Source: Desmodus rotundus (taxonomy: Eukaryota > Chordata > Mammalia > Chiroptera > Phyllostomidae). Taken from it: DNA of 64,000 nucleotides. The DNA lies in NCBI RefSeq assembly GCF_022682495.2, contig NC_071399.1:52010873-52074872 (forward strand). The letters are read 5' to 3'. Below, piece by piece: positions 46,581 to 58,271 of the stretch. Position 1 is the stretch's first letter, and every line of letters starts with the position of its first letter. The position numbers and the translations under genes were made by a program. Below the pieces are notes generated by a model that worked only from the letters and a program-made list of their open reading frames with translations, was not told the origin of the DNA and searched no databases.

Positions 46581-49500
46581 TCCAAAATTTTTTTACATAT
46601 CCGACCAGAAGCTAGTCATCATACAAAGAAATTACAAGAGAAAATTCTGTCATTTAATTACCTACTTGAAGAGAGCAAATCTATGTCTTATATCACTGAG
46701 AACAACCCTGTAATTATGAACTGCAACAGCCACTGTCAATCTTGGAGAGATATTTTTTTTAAAAGAAAGGAAAAAAATTTGGAATAGGTAAAACCTCGAT
46801 TAACAGGAATCTAATTTTTACAGTGAAGTAACGAGGCTCTTTTTCTCCTCTTTTCACTTTCTCATTTTCTACTCTCCATTTTTAGGACAAAAAAAAGTGA
46901 TGACAAAATTTCCTGCCAGAGATCTAGATGTTGTTATTAATGTTGATTTGAATTCCAGAGAAATTCAAAGCGCTGGTGAGTGGTTGTCTCAGGGAGATAG
47001 TGACTGACAGAAAGTTGCCAACAGACACAGGCAAAGAATACAAATTCCTTTCTTAAACAGGTAAAAGCAAGAACTTATCTGCCAGAAGAGTGCTACAAAG
47101 AGCAAGAGTCCCTGCAGTGGACTTCTGGTTGGGGATGCAGCTTGCCTGGCCCCCTACATTTCCCATACATACCATGGCATTCAACCCAAGACACCACTGC
47201 ATAGGGCTGACAATTTGGTCAAGCCGGTCCAGAATGTGTGCTGGGATTTTCCCAGATTGGTGCAGGGTGGAAAGAGGTGGGGGTGGGGAAAGTGTCTTTA
47301 TACCTTTGTGGCATTTCTTGACAGCTGTGACAGGGGAAAGCAACAATGCCATCCAAAAAAAATTACTATTCAACTATATCAATAACAAATTATTATTCAA
47401 CTGTATCAGGGTAGAAATACATTGGCCCTAGGGTATTACATCTGTTTCTTATCAGCTTAGGAGCTACTACGAGGCAGACTTGCCCACAGCTGGGTGAAGG
47501 AAGTAGACTGATGTAGTCAATCTAGGAGTTTCTGAGATCTGACCACACTAAGAGGGATCACACTTTCATTCTGCCTGAAGTCCAGTCCTCGCTGTTAGGC
47601 TGAGCAATCTCCAGGACTGAAAGATGCAGTTGTATAGGTTCTGCACTGCACCACTCTGGAGAACCTGCCGGTTACCATGGCCCTGGATTCTGCTCGGATG
47701 TCTATTCTTCTGCCTCCTCAGTGATCACTGTTTACCAATCACTGATATTCAGGATAATAACCAAAACTACAGTAAGATCTCAGTAATCAAAACAGAGTAA
47801 GATTTATTTTTTATGTTATTCAGGTAGAAAATAAGTTAATAAAATAAATATCATGCTCTAAGATTTCAAAACAAAATATGAAAGAAAAAGTATCTCTATT
47901 TAATAAGAAACTTGATTCCACACATTCCATTTACTTAGGATTTGGTGATACACAGATATATGTATGTATGTATATCTTATTGTCCTCACAGCAAAGAAAA
48001 ATAGACTCTATTGCCTACCTTCTCACTTTATCAGCCTTTCCACATTGGAATATTGTTTTAGGGGTTTTCATTTCAGTAAGAGTTAACTTGTCAATATCTA
48101 GCACGTGAATCAAAACCTATTAGTAGAAAGTGAATAGTGACTTGGAAGATTAATTTGTAATTCATGCCTATCCCCAGATAATTCAGGAAGGTATGAATAA
48201 AGATTATATGGGATACACACAGTATTGATACATATTAAAGAGAAATATAGACTGGATTGAATTGAGAAGGATTCCACTATGCCTGCCTCCAGCTGGGAAT
48301 GAGTATGAACCCTCTCACCAGCTTTCTGTTTGTTAGATTAGCTGAAGCAGTAAGGTCTTTGATTCCAAAATATAAGTGTTAATTATCTCATACTGATGTA
48401 TTTGAGAGCCTGATGTGAAAACAAAGGTTAAAGTTATTTGCAGTTCATGAAATCCTGGTATTGAATTAGTATTGCATTGTTTTCTATAGCACTTTCTAAC
48501 AAGCAGCAAAATTTCCATGTGGGATGATAATTCTTTCAAATTTCTCAAGTTCAGATAACACAAACTATGTCATATCATATCTCTCAGCAGTTCTTTTGGC
48601 TCTGAGAGTGCTCACCTAGGCAGGGAAAAGATTTAAGGACTGAACACTTTGAGGGGGGAGGAAATGACAATTGAACTGATTAACTATTTCACAATTTTCC
48701 TTTAGTTTGAAAACAGGTTTGGTTCTAGCATTTTTATGCTCAGAAATTTTTTATAAATGGTAATTATTATTCTATAATTACATTAAATGGCAGCTTCTGT
48801 AATCTCTCCTGAACCCTGTAAGACTGCAAAACAATTCACTGAGGCCATAATGAACTTTCTAAATTAGATATGATTTACTGATTTAATGAGGGTACAGCTA
48901 AAGCCCAGTGGAGGCAACTGATTATTTATGGTAAATGTTAACAAATGAGCAGGGGAGGTGTTAGTGATTCTGTCTCTCTTTCACACACACACACACACAC
49001 CTTTCATTAGCTAAATTGCTACTCAAATATAATTTCAAAATGATAAACCATAACTTTTACATAAACTGAACATTACTCAAAGATTTTATTTATTTCTTTA
49101 TATAAAGGGGGAATCAATAAGATGTCATTGGAGAATTTGAAGATTAGACAATAAGGAATGTGGAAATGAATTTGCTAACAGATGCAAACAGGATTACTAT
49201 CTCATAAGTCATTAAAATATAATGTTTGGAGTAACCTTTTCTATAGGTTAGAAATCATTTGTGTACTTACCAGATAAAAATTCATTAACACTATATGGAT
49301 AAGAATCATGTATTACACTCAATTTTCTACAATTTTGTTCTGCCCCTACAGAGTTCCAAAATAGCCCAGTCAATAAAAACCGAACAGAGGCGAAACCTCT
49401 GTAGACTCCAACAGTCCCCTGAAGGTCAGCTAGACAGTGCCAAGCACACCCAGGGGGAAGGACACCAGCTATCTCTTGTGCCCATTTCTAAGTATTTGGC

Positions 49501-50003
49501 CACTTCTTCTGAGAGTCAGCTGGAGTCAGCTGGTCACACGAGTATTTCAGAAGAAGAGAAAGGAAGCTGGAGAGAACTCAGGATCTTTCAAACCTGCATA
49601 AGCAAGGGGTTAAATAAAGCCAAGGCCAAAATTTAGGAACATTTGGTTCTAGAAAATTGGAGCTAGAAAAGACCTTAGGAGTCACCTAAGACTTTCATTT
49701 TTGAAAGAAATTAAGACTTGCTGCTTTCTTGGGGGATGAAAGAAGACGTTAAACCACCTTGTTCAGCTGCCTTAGGGTCTTAGGAAATGCTATTATTGCT
49801 TGCTGTCAAGAATCTCCTTTCTCCTTCCTCCTTCACAATCTACCTACTTTAAATGTTTCTCTTTTTATTTGGGAATAATCAGAATTTTAAAACACAGAAA
49901 ATATCACTTATTAGAATAATATATCTTTTTAATCATTAATACATGTTCTGAAGTTTGTTTGTTTTTTTCCTAACAAAGGGTTGGGGATTTAAAATGGGAT
50001 TTA
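46581..50003. other. Unassigned 3.4 kb
   Basis: No gene. Two opposing frames of about 110 codons (47053-47431) carry no motif and end in a short AT-rich tandem (47348-47405). A (CA)n tract is at about 48982-49000. The block 48.70-48.96 kb is AT-rich with several homeodomain-like sites and no repeat signature. Confidence 0.35.
48982..49000. repeat. (CA)n microsatellite
   Basis: About nine to ten CA units. Confidence 0.85.
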
Positions 50004-50197
50004 GCCCTGGCTGGTGTAGCTCAGCAAGTGCAGGCTGCGAACCAAGGGGTCACTGGTTCAATTCCCAGTCAGGGCACATGCCTGGGTTGCAGGTCACATC
50101 CCCAGTGGGGGCCATGTGAGAAGCAACCACACATTGATGTTTCTCTCCCTCTCTTTCTCCCTCCTTTCCCCCTCTCTAAAAATAAATAAATAAAATC
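50004..50197 (+). mobile_element. Ves SINE, forward, nearly complete
   Basis: The best-preserved copy. The tRNA-like head is 'gccctggctggtgtagctca' with A box 'tggtgtagctca' (50012-50023) and B box 'ggttcaattcc' (50055-50065), the internal RNA polymerase III promoter. The core is 'ccccagtgggggccatgtga', then the CT-rich region, then 'ctaaaaataaataaataaaa'. Flanks show only a weak repeat ('aaatgggattt' and 'aagttggattt'). Confidence 0.92.
50012..50065 (+). promoter_or_regulatory. Pol III internal promoter (A and B boxes) of Ves SINE
   Basis: An A box at 50012-50023 and a consensus-like B box at 50055-50065, about 31 bp apart, as in tRNA-derived SINEs. Whether it still drives transcription is unknown. 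Confidence 0.7.
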
Positions 50198-51059
50198 GTT
50201 TTAAAAAGAAGAAATAAGTTGGATTTCTTCTTTAAAGTAAGAGAGGTTTTAAATAAATAATATGGAAAAAATAGCTTTCTAGGGTAGAATAAGATCCAAA
50301 TATGAAGCTACTTTCTTGACTCTGCACCTCATAGAACTGGAGCATAACAGGGTCCCTCCCCACTCTGTGTCCCACTCTTCGGAACATCTTTGCTGGGTTG
50401 GCACTCTAGCATTCTTCTGTATCCTGAACAAAGCCACTAATTCCCCAAAACACTCTCATGCTTGGAAAAAACATGTTCCTGAAAAACAAAACATCTCTCT
50501 TTCTTTTTTAATTTCAAAGGGCATACTTTAAAATTTATCCTTTCCTATGACTTTTTCATGCATAACTCATTCAGACCAGGACTACTTCTATCTATGTTTT
50601 ATAGTCTCAACTTGCACACACTTGACATTGATTGAACACAGGATGGTGGTGCCGCTGTCATTAGATATATGCCACCTAATCAGTAGATTAAAGATAATAA
50701 TTAGTTAAAATTAAATTGATGCCAGTAGTAATAAATGGCTTCTCAAAATTCAGAGCTTGTAAAAAATCGGATTCCAATTATTATAATTATTTCTTTCAAA
50801 ATGTAAAGTATACAAATTTTTCACATTAATGAGAGAAAAACAGAAAGGAAGCTGGGAAAAATGAATCTTATTTGTCATCTTGTCTTTGTCTTCAAGTCTT
50901 AGGCTAAATTGCTATTGTTTCATTTTGTTAGTCTTATTCTGAGAACTTCCCATTTTGTCTGCTCACGCCCCCATAAAATTGTTACAAGGAACAAAGTACT
51001 GCAGCCTGCCTTCTTGTCACAGCAGCCACCATCCTATCACCTTGCTTTTGAAGAGATTT
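50198..51059. other. Unassigned; CNE-like block at 50.64-50.90 kb
   Basis: No repeat recognised. At 50640-50900 the text is AT-rich with repeated ATTA/TAAT cores and looks like single-copy sequence. Confidence 0.3.
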
Positions 51060-51260
51060 TAATTTGCATAGCAGTTTTCACAAAATTCTCTCCTTTGAGC
51101 TTCATAACTACCCTGCCTGGGAGATAAGGCAGGTATTGCTCATTAGGTCAGAGGAGGAAATTGAGCTGAGTAGGGAGGGCAGAGGCCACATTTTTAGGAA
51201 ATAGTAGAACTAGAAGTTCAGGTCCTGTCTTCTCATTTCAAACCCTATGCTCTTTTTTTC
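51060..51260 (-). mobile_element. MIR SINE (diverged)
   Basis: 'gcatagcagttttcacaaaa', 'gagcttcataactaccctgc' and 'tcagaggaggaaattgagct' follow the reversed MIR order. Confidence 0.5.
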
Positions 51261-53211
51261 CCCCCTATAGTATCTATTACTAAAGTTGTCACTGAAAATG
51301 GTTACATTATCAACAAATATTTGTAGCTAACCGCATCCTCTAGCTTTGGTTTTTACAATAACTTCCAGGGTTCCAGGGATCAATAGCTCCTAGCATGTGC
51401 TCCACAGTATAGCTGTAGCCCAAAGCTTAATGAAGCAGATACAAAATGAAATCATCCCTAATGAAGAACACATTCTGCCCCACTAGTCATAGGTAAGCCA
51501 TTTATTGCCACAGAATAATGAAAATTTTCCAAATTTACTTAATAAATGCAAATAGATGTCCTTTGACTGCTAAGGGGAAATCATCTAAGCAAGACAATGA
51601 AGTGATGCTTTTCCATCTGTGAAGAAATGAGCCTGATTCAAAGACAATGCATATAAAGTGGAATGCACAGTGTGTACTTACGTTGTTCAAACAATAGAAA
51701 TATGTGTCAGGTTCAGAGATAGGAAACCTTAGCATATTAGGAAACCAACACAACTATTTCCTTTTCTCCATCACATTTGAGATAATAAGAAACACTGATC
51801 ATAGGACAGCAGGCTGACAATCATGTGCAAATTTCTCTTGACTACTCAGTAGGGGCACAGTGATGGAGTTTTACAATGCAGGATGGAAGGATGTCAGTAG
51901 GACACAGAGTGGTGTTGCTGGGCAACCCTCTCCTGTGGCTTTGATTCTGTAAAGGTGAAAATCCCACCTATCTGAAAGGTCACTGGACAAACAACCAAAT
52001 TACCCTCTAGGCAGTCCAACCCCGAGAGCAGTCACTTGTGTCTAAAACCCAGAATCAACAGAGGCTTTCTAACTTTCAGAACTGTCTTTTCCAGAATATG
52101 TCTTTGCCCATATATGAAGCATCAAAGAACATGACGAAGCATGCAATAATTAAATAAAAATATTGTTAAATGATTTCAGTGCCAAAATTATGAATTCATA
52201 TTTTAATTTCAATGTTTGCTCACCTATACTGTAGTCTTTGCCTGATCTTGAGGATATCATGGGGTTTTTTAGGCTCTTTCATGTGCAAGGTACTGAAATA
52301 GACTCAGATTACTTTAGTTAATGACATACAGGGGAAGAGTGAAAAACTGGATGCTGTCCCAAAAGCACACCGCTAGGGGTCACAGAGAACAGGAACACTG
52401 TTCAGTGCATGCAGCTTACTCCACCAGCTCTGAGAGTTTGACAATAACTTGAGGACAACAACAGAAATTTTATTTCTGGGCCAAGTTTATGTTTCAGTCC
52501 CCACATCTACTTCTCCCTTCAACTGCTTCTTTTTGCTACTTCGATATCAACTTACTCCTTCCCTCTCCTTGTTTGCACTTCATGCCCTCCACTGATTCCT
52601 TCTGCTTTCTCACGACTTTGGTGCTTCACAGCTTCTACTCATTGCTTTTGTGCACCGTCTCTCCATGCCTGGATCACTCTACACTCTACTGACTTCTTAG
52701 ATCTCTCATTCAAACTCCTCCAGAGTCTGCTAAAGGTTGCTGGTCCTTGTGCACAGAGCAGGCCCTTGCTGTGCAGAGCCCCGTGCTGGGCACCTTGAGG
52801 ACTCTGGCCTCTTACACATGGAAGAGACCTATCCCTGGTCCAGTGTACTTTGGCTAGAGTGACAGGGACATACAATACAAGCTAGTTGAACATGTATGAA
52901 AGGAAACTTTCGGGAGAGAGTATGTAGTAGGTCCCACACTTGAACATCTCAGAAGAGGTCAATGAGATCTGGAGCTATAGGATGACCCTTGGAAAAGTCA
53001 TCAATCCCAAAATTGTTGACTTCAAATGTTGAACAAAACAGAGATTAGGACACACAATTTGGCATGATACTCTAGATCTGACTCTTCACCAAAATACAAA
53101 CTAAAAAGACAAGATACTAAGGATGTTGACTCCCTGTAGTGAAGAAGGGGGCAATCCAGAAAGAAAGGCAAAGAGTCTTTATTATTTTCCTCATGTGCTA
53201 CACTATGAAAT
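51261..53211. other. Unassigned 1.95 kb
   Basis: No gene. A pyrimidine-rich stretch at 52.49-52.73 kb could be L2, but the match is weak. Confidence 0.3.
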
Positions 53212-53476
53212 AAATATTCAAATAATTTAAAAATTATTTATTGCTGTTCAATTACAGTTGTCTGCATTTTCTCCCCACCACTCTACCCCATCCCAGCCAA
53301 ACCCATCTCCCTCCCCTGCTTCCACCCTCCCCCTTCGTTTTGTCCATGTGTCCTTTATAGTAGTTCCTGAAAACCCTTCTCCCCACTGTCCCTTCCCCCC
53401 TCCCTCTGGCGACTGTTAGAGGGTTATAAACTTCAATGTCTCTGGTTATATTTTGTTTGCTTTTTTCTTTAGTTGA

Positions 53477-56400
53477 TTATATTCCAGTTAAAGGTGAGAT
53501 CGTATGGTATTTGTCTCTCATTGCCTGGTTTATTTCACTTAGCATAATGCTCTCCAGTTCCATCCATGCTGTCCCATATGGCGTAAGCTCCTTCTTTCCC
53601 CCTGCTGTGTAGAATTCCATTGTGTAAATGTACCATAGTTTTCTGATCCACTCATTTGCTGATAAGCACTTCGGTTGCTTCCAGTACTTGGCTAGTGTAA
53701 ATTGTGCTGCTATGGACATTGGGGTGCATAGGTTCTTTTGGATTGGTGTTTCAGGGATCTTAGGGTATAATCCCAGCAGCGGAATTGCTGGGTCAAAGGG
53801 CACTTCCATTTTTAGTTTTCTGAGGAAATTCCATATTGTTTTCCACAGTGGCCTCACCAGTCTGCATTCCCACCAACAGTGCACTAGGGTTCCCTTTGCT
53901 CCTCATCCTCTCCAACATTTATTTGTTGATTTGTTTATGTTGGCCACTCTGACTGGTGTGAGATGGTACCTCATTGTGGTTTTAATTTGCATCTCTCTGA
54001 TGGCTAGTGATGCTGAGCATCTTTTCATATGTCTCTGGGCCCTCTGTATGTCTTCCTTGGAGAAGTGTCTGTTCCAGTCCTTTGCCCATTTTTTAATTGG
54101 GTTGTTTGTCTTCCTGGAGTGGAGTCATGTGAGTTCTTTATATAGTTTGGATATCAAACCCTTGTCTGAGGTATCATTGGTAAATATGTTTTCCCATACT
54201 GTTGGTTCTCTTTTCATTTTAATGCTATTTTCTTTAGCCATGCAGAAGCTTTTTATTTTGATGAGGTCCCATTTGTTTATTCTTTCCTTTATGTCCCTTG
54301 CTCTAGGGGATATATCAGTGAAAATATTGCTGCATGGAATATCTGAGATTTTCCTGCCTATGTTCTCCTCTAGGACTGTAATGGGGTCATGACTTACATT
54401 TAAGTCTTTTATCCACCTTCAATTTATTTTTTGTGTATGGTGTAAGTTGGTGGTCGAGTTTCATTTTATTTGCATGTAGCTGTCCAGATCTCCCAACACC
54501 ATTTGTTGAAGAGGCTATTTTTGCTCCATTTTATGCTCCTGCCTCCTTTGTCACATATTAATTGACCGTAAATACTTGGGTTTATTTCTGGGCTCTCTGT
54601 TCTGTTCCATTAGTCTATGTGCCTGTTTTTATGCCAGTACCAGGCTGTTTTGATTACCGTGGCCTTGTAATACACTTTGATATCAGGTATTGTGATCCCT
54701 CCTGCTTTCTTCTTCTTTCTCAAAATTGCTGCAGCTATTCGGGGTCGTTTATGGTTCCATATAAATTTCTGAAATGTTTGTTCTATATCTGTGAAATATG
54801 TCATAGGTACTCTAATAGGGATTGCATTGAATCTATAACTTGCTTTGGGTAGTATGGCCATTTTGATGCGTTAAATCTTCCAATCCATGAGCATGGTACA
54901 TGCTTCCATTTGTTTGTGTCTTCCTTAATTTCTTTCTTTAGTGTTGTGTAGTTTTCTGAGGACAGGTCTTTTATATCCTTGGTTAGGTTTATTCCTAGGT
55001 ACTTTATTTTTCTTATTGCTATATCAAATGGGATTTTTTTTCCTGATTTATGTTTCTGATGTTTCATTGTTGGTGTACACGAATGCCTTTGATTTCTGAG
55101 TATTGACTTTGTATCCAGCTGTTTTGCCAATTTCATTTATTAGGTCGAGTAGTTTTTTGGTGGAGTCTATTGGATTTTCTGAGTACATTATCATGTCATC
55201 TGTAAACAATGACAGTTTTGTTTCTTCCTTTCCAATTTGGATGTCTTTTATTTCTTTTTCTAGTCTGTTTGCTGTGGCAAGGACTTCCAATACTATGTTG
55301 AATAGGAGTGGTAAGAGAGGGCATCCTTGTCTTGTTCCTGATCTTAGTGGGAAAGCTCTAAGTTTTTGTCCATTGAGTATGATGTTGGCTGTAGGTCTCT
55401 CATATATGGCCTTTATTATGTTGAGGAATGCTCCCTCTATTCCCATTTTGCTGAGTGTTTTTATCAGAAATGGGTGCTGTACCTTATCAAATGCATTTTC
55501 CACATCTATTGATATGATCATGTGGTTTTCGTCTTTGCTATTGTTTATGTGGTGTATTATGTTTATTGATTTGCAAATATTGTACCGTCCTTGCATCCCT
55601 GGGATGAATCCCACGTGGTCATGGTGTATGATCTTTTTAAGGTATTGCTGGATGTGGTTTGCAATATTTTGTTGAGTATTTTAGCATCTACGTTCATCAG
55701 TGATATTGGCCTGAAGTTTTCTCTCTTTGTTGTGTCTTTATTTGGTTTTGGTATTAGGATGATGTTGGCTTCATAAAAGGAGCTTTGGAGTCTTCCGTCT
55801 TCTTGAGTTTTTTGAAATAATCTGTGGAGGATGGGGGTTAGATCTCCCTTAAATGCTCTGTAGAATTCTCCTATGAAACCATGTACTCCAGAGCTTTCAT
55901 GTGTTGGAAGCTTTTTGATTACTGTTTCAATTTCTTCAGGTATTATTGATCTGTTCAGGCTTTCTGCTGCTTCATCATTCAGTTTTGGAAGGTTATATTT
56001 TTCTAGAAATTTGTCCATTACATCTAGGTTTTCACATTTCTTGGCATATAATTCTTCGTAGTAATTTCTTACAATCCTTTGTATTTTGGTGGTAGCAGTT
56101 GTAGTCTCTCCTCTTTCATTTCTGATTGTGTTTATTTGGATTCTCTCTCTTTTTTCTTGATGAGCCTGCTTAAAGACTTGTTGATTTTGTTTATCTTTTC
56201 AAAGAACCAGCTCCTGGATTCATTGACCCTTAAAATTGTGCTTTTAGACTCTATGTCATTCAATTCTGCTCTGATCTTGGTTATTTCCTTCCTTGTACTT
56301 GCTCTGGGTTGTCTTTGTTGTTGTTCCTCAAGTTCTTGTAGGTGAAGGGTTAGGTTGTTTATTTGAAATGTTTCTGTTCTTTTTAGGTAGGCCTGTATCG

Positions 56401-57262
56401 CTATCACCTTCCCTCTCAGGACTGCCTTTGCTGTGTCCCATAGGTTTTAGATTGTTGTGAGTTCATTTTCACTTGTTTCCAGAAACTTTTTGACTTCTTC
56501 CCTAATCTCGTTCTTGACCCATTCATTGTTTAATAGCATGCTATTCAATCTCCATGTTTTTGAGTGTTTTGGGGTTTATTCCTTGAGATTTATTTCTAGT
56601 TTCAGTCCCTGTGGTCAGAGAAAATGCGTGATATGATTTCAATTTTCTTGAACTTTTGAGGCTTGTTTTGTGTCCTATCATATGGTTTACCTGTGAAAAT
56701 ATTACATGTGCATTTGGAAAGAATGTGTACTTTGCTTCTTTGGGATGAAAGGCTCTATATATCTCAGTTAAGTCCATTTCATCTAGGGCATTGTTCAAGG
56801 CCACAATATCTTTGTTGATATTTTGTTTGGAACATCCGTCCAGCTTTGACAGTGGGGTGTTAAAGTCCCCTACTATAATCGTGTTGCTGTCAATATCTTT
56901 CTTGAAGTCCTCCAAGATTTTCTTTATGTATTTGGGTGTTCCTATGTTGGGTGCATATATATTTACAATGTTTTTGTCTTCTTGGTGGATTCTTCCTTTG
57001 AGTATTATGAAGTGACCTTCTGGGTCTCTCCTTATGGCCCTTTTTTTGAAGTCTATATTGTCTGATATGAGTATTGCTACCCCTGCTTTTTTTCCTGTCT
57101 GTTTGCTTGGAAAATTTGTTTCAAGCCCTGCACTTTCAGTCTGTGCAGGTCTTTTGTTCTCAGGAGGGTGTCTTGAGGCAGCATATGTGTGGATCATGCT
57201 TTCTTATCCATTCAGCTATTCCATGTCTTTTGATTGAAGCATTTAATCCATTTATATTTAAG
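53477..57262 (-). pseudogene. L1 ORF2 (endonuclease-reverse transcriptase), broken
   Basis: Order on the minus strand: endonuclease pieces (56541-57197, 'AGVAILISDN', 'TIIVGDFNTPLSKLD'), reverse transcriptase (55563-56018 and 55048-55614, '[14 protein letters not shown]', '[14 protein letters not shown]', '[11 protein letters not shown]'), then 54801-55136, 54610-54861, and the C-terminal Cys/Trp region (53477-53884, 'MHCWWECR'). At least five frame breaks separate these. In the endonuclease, the usual S-x-x-D-H catalytic Asp reads Asn ('SQVNHMIGHK'). The RT box reads F-T-D-D instead of F-A-D-D. This protein nicks target DNA and primes reverse transcription in intact L1s; this copy cannot. 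Confidence 0.88.
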
Positions 57263-57311
57263 GTTATTATTGATATGTGCTTATTCATTTTCATGTTTTT
57301 GTACTTGTGTT

Positions 57312-57323
57312 TCTCTCTCTCTG

Positions 57324-57358
<35 letters not shown>

Positions 57359-57363
57359 TCCTT
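57312..57363. repeat. (CT)n microsatellite in the L1 inter-ORF region
   Basis: About 50 bases of CT repeats, (GA)n in the L1 sense, located between the end of ORF1 and the beginning of ORF2. It makes the Arg/Glu-rich frames seen there. Confidence 0.85.
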
Positions 57364-57374
57364 CCTTTCCTTAA

Positions 57375-58271
57375 AGCAGTCCCTTTAGCATCTCTTGCAG
57401 AGTTGGTGTGCTGGAGGTATATTCTTTTAGATTTCTTTTGTCTGGGAATCTCCTTATTTGGCCTTCTATGTTGATTGAGAGCCTTGCTGCGTAAAGTAGT
57501 CTTGGTTGGTTGGTAATCTCTAATTCTCATTACTTGGAATATTTTTTACCATTCTCTTCTGGCTTAGAGGGTTTCCACTGAGAAGTCAGCTGCTAGCCTT
57601 ATTGGGGCTCCCTTGTATGTTACTTCCTGTTTCCCCCTTGCTGCCTTTAAGATTCTCTCTTTGTCTTGGAATTTTGTCATTTTAATTATGATGTGTTTTG
57701 CAGTGGGCCTCTTTGGGTTCCTCTTGATTGGGACTCTCTGTGATTCCTGGATTTCGGTGACTTTTTCTCTCCTCAGATTAGGGAAATTTTCCATCATTAC
57801 TTTTTCAAACAGGTTTTCTATCCCTTGCTCTTCTTCTTCTCCTTCTGGTATTCCTATTATACGGATATTGTTACGTTTCATGTTGTCCTGCATTTCCCTT
57901 ATTGCCTCTTCATTCTTTCTGAGCCTCTTTTCCTTTTCCTGATCTTTCTGGGTGTTTTTTTCTACTTTGTCCTCCAGCTTGCTGATCCAATCCTCTGCTT
58001 CATCAAGTCTGCTTTTCATTCCTTCTACTGTGTTCTTCAATTCAGAAATTGTATTCTTCATTTCCTCTTGGCTCTTGTTGATAGTTTCTATTTCCTTTTT
58101 CATGTTGCTATAATTTGCAGTGAGTTCATTGTAGTTTCCCTGTAGTTTCTGGTAATTTTCTGTGAGCCCATTAAGCTTCCTCATAACCAATGCTTTGAAT
58201 TCCATATCTGATAGTTGACCTGCCTCTTTTTAATTTATCATTGTTTTTGAGACTTCCTCCTTTCCTTTCAT
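57375..58271 (-). pseudogene. L1 ORF1 (RNA-binding chaperone), broken
   Basis: The probable original start is the ATG at 58271-58269 ('MKGKEEVSKTMIN'), with a TAA at codon 14 (58232-58230). After it, 213 codons stay open from the next ATG (58205 to 57564). There is a heptad-rich coiled coil ('NMKKEIETINKSQEEMKNTI', 'LDEAEDWISKLEDKVEKN'), then the RNA-recognition-type domain ('NIRIIGIPEGEEEEQGIENL') and the start of the C-terminal domain ('HIIIKMTKFQDKERILKAAR', 'YKGAPIRLAADFSVETL'). A frame break follows near 57564; the rest lies in other frames and runs into a (GA)n tract. Confidence 0.85.

Noticed and set aside
47340..47410. Short AT-rich near-duplicate ('attcaactatatca' and 'attcaactgtatca') as a mobile-element footprint
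   Set aside because: A two-copy local slippage repeat with no element between the copies.
50004..50080. A tRNA gene, from the A and B boxes
   Set aside because: The sequence continues into the Ves SINE core and A-rich tail, and a proper tRNA cloverleaf is not maintained; it is a SINE head.
53628..54392. A 254-codon plus-strand open frame
   Set aside because: It is the antisense shadow of L1 ORF2; the minus strand encodes recognisable ORF2 C-terminal sequence.
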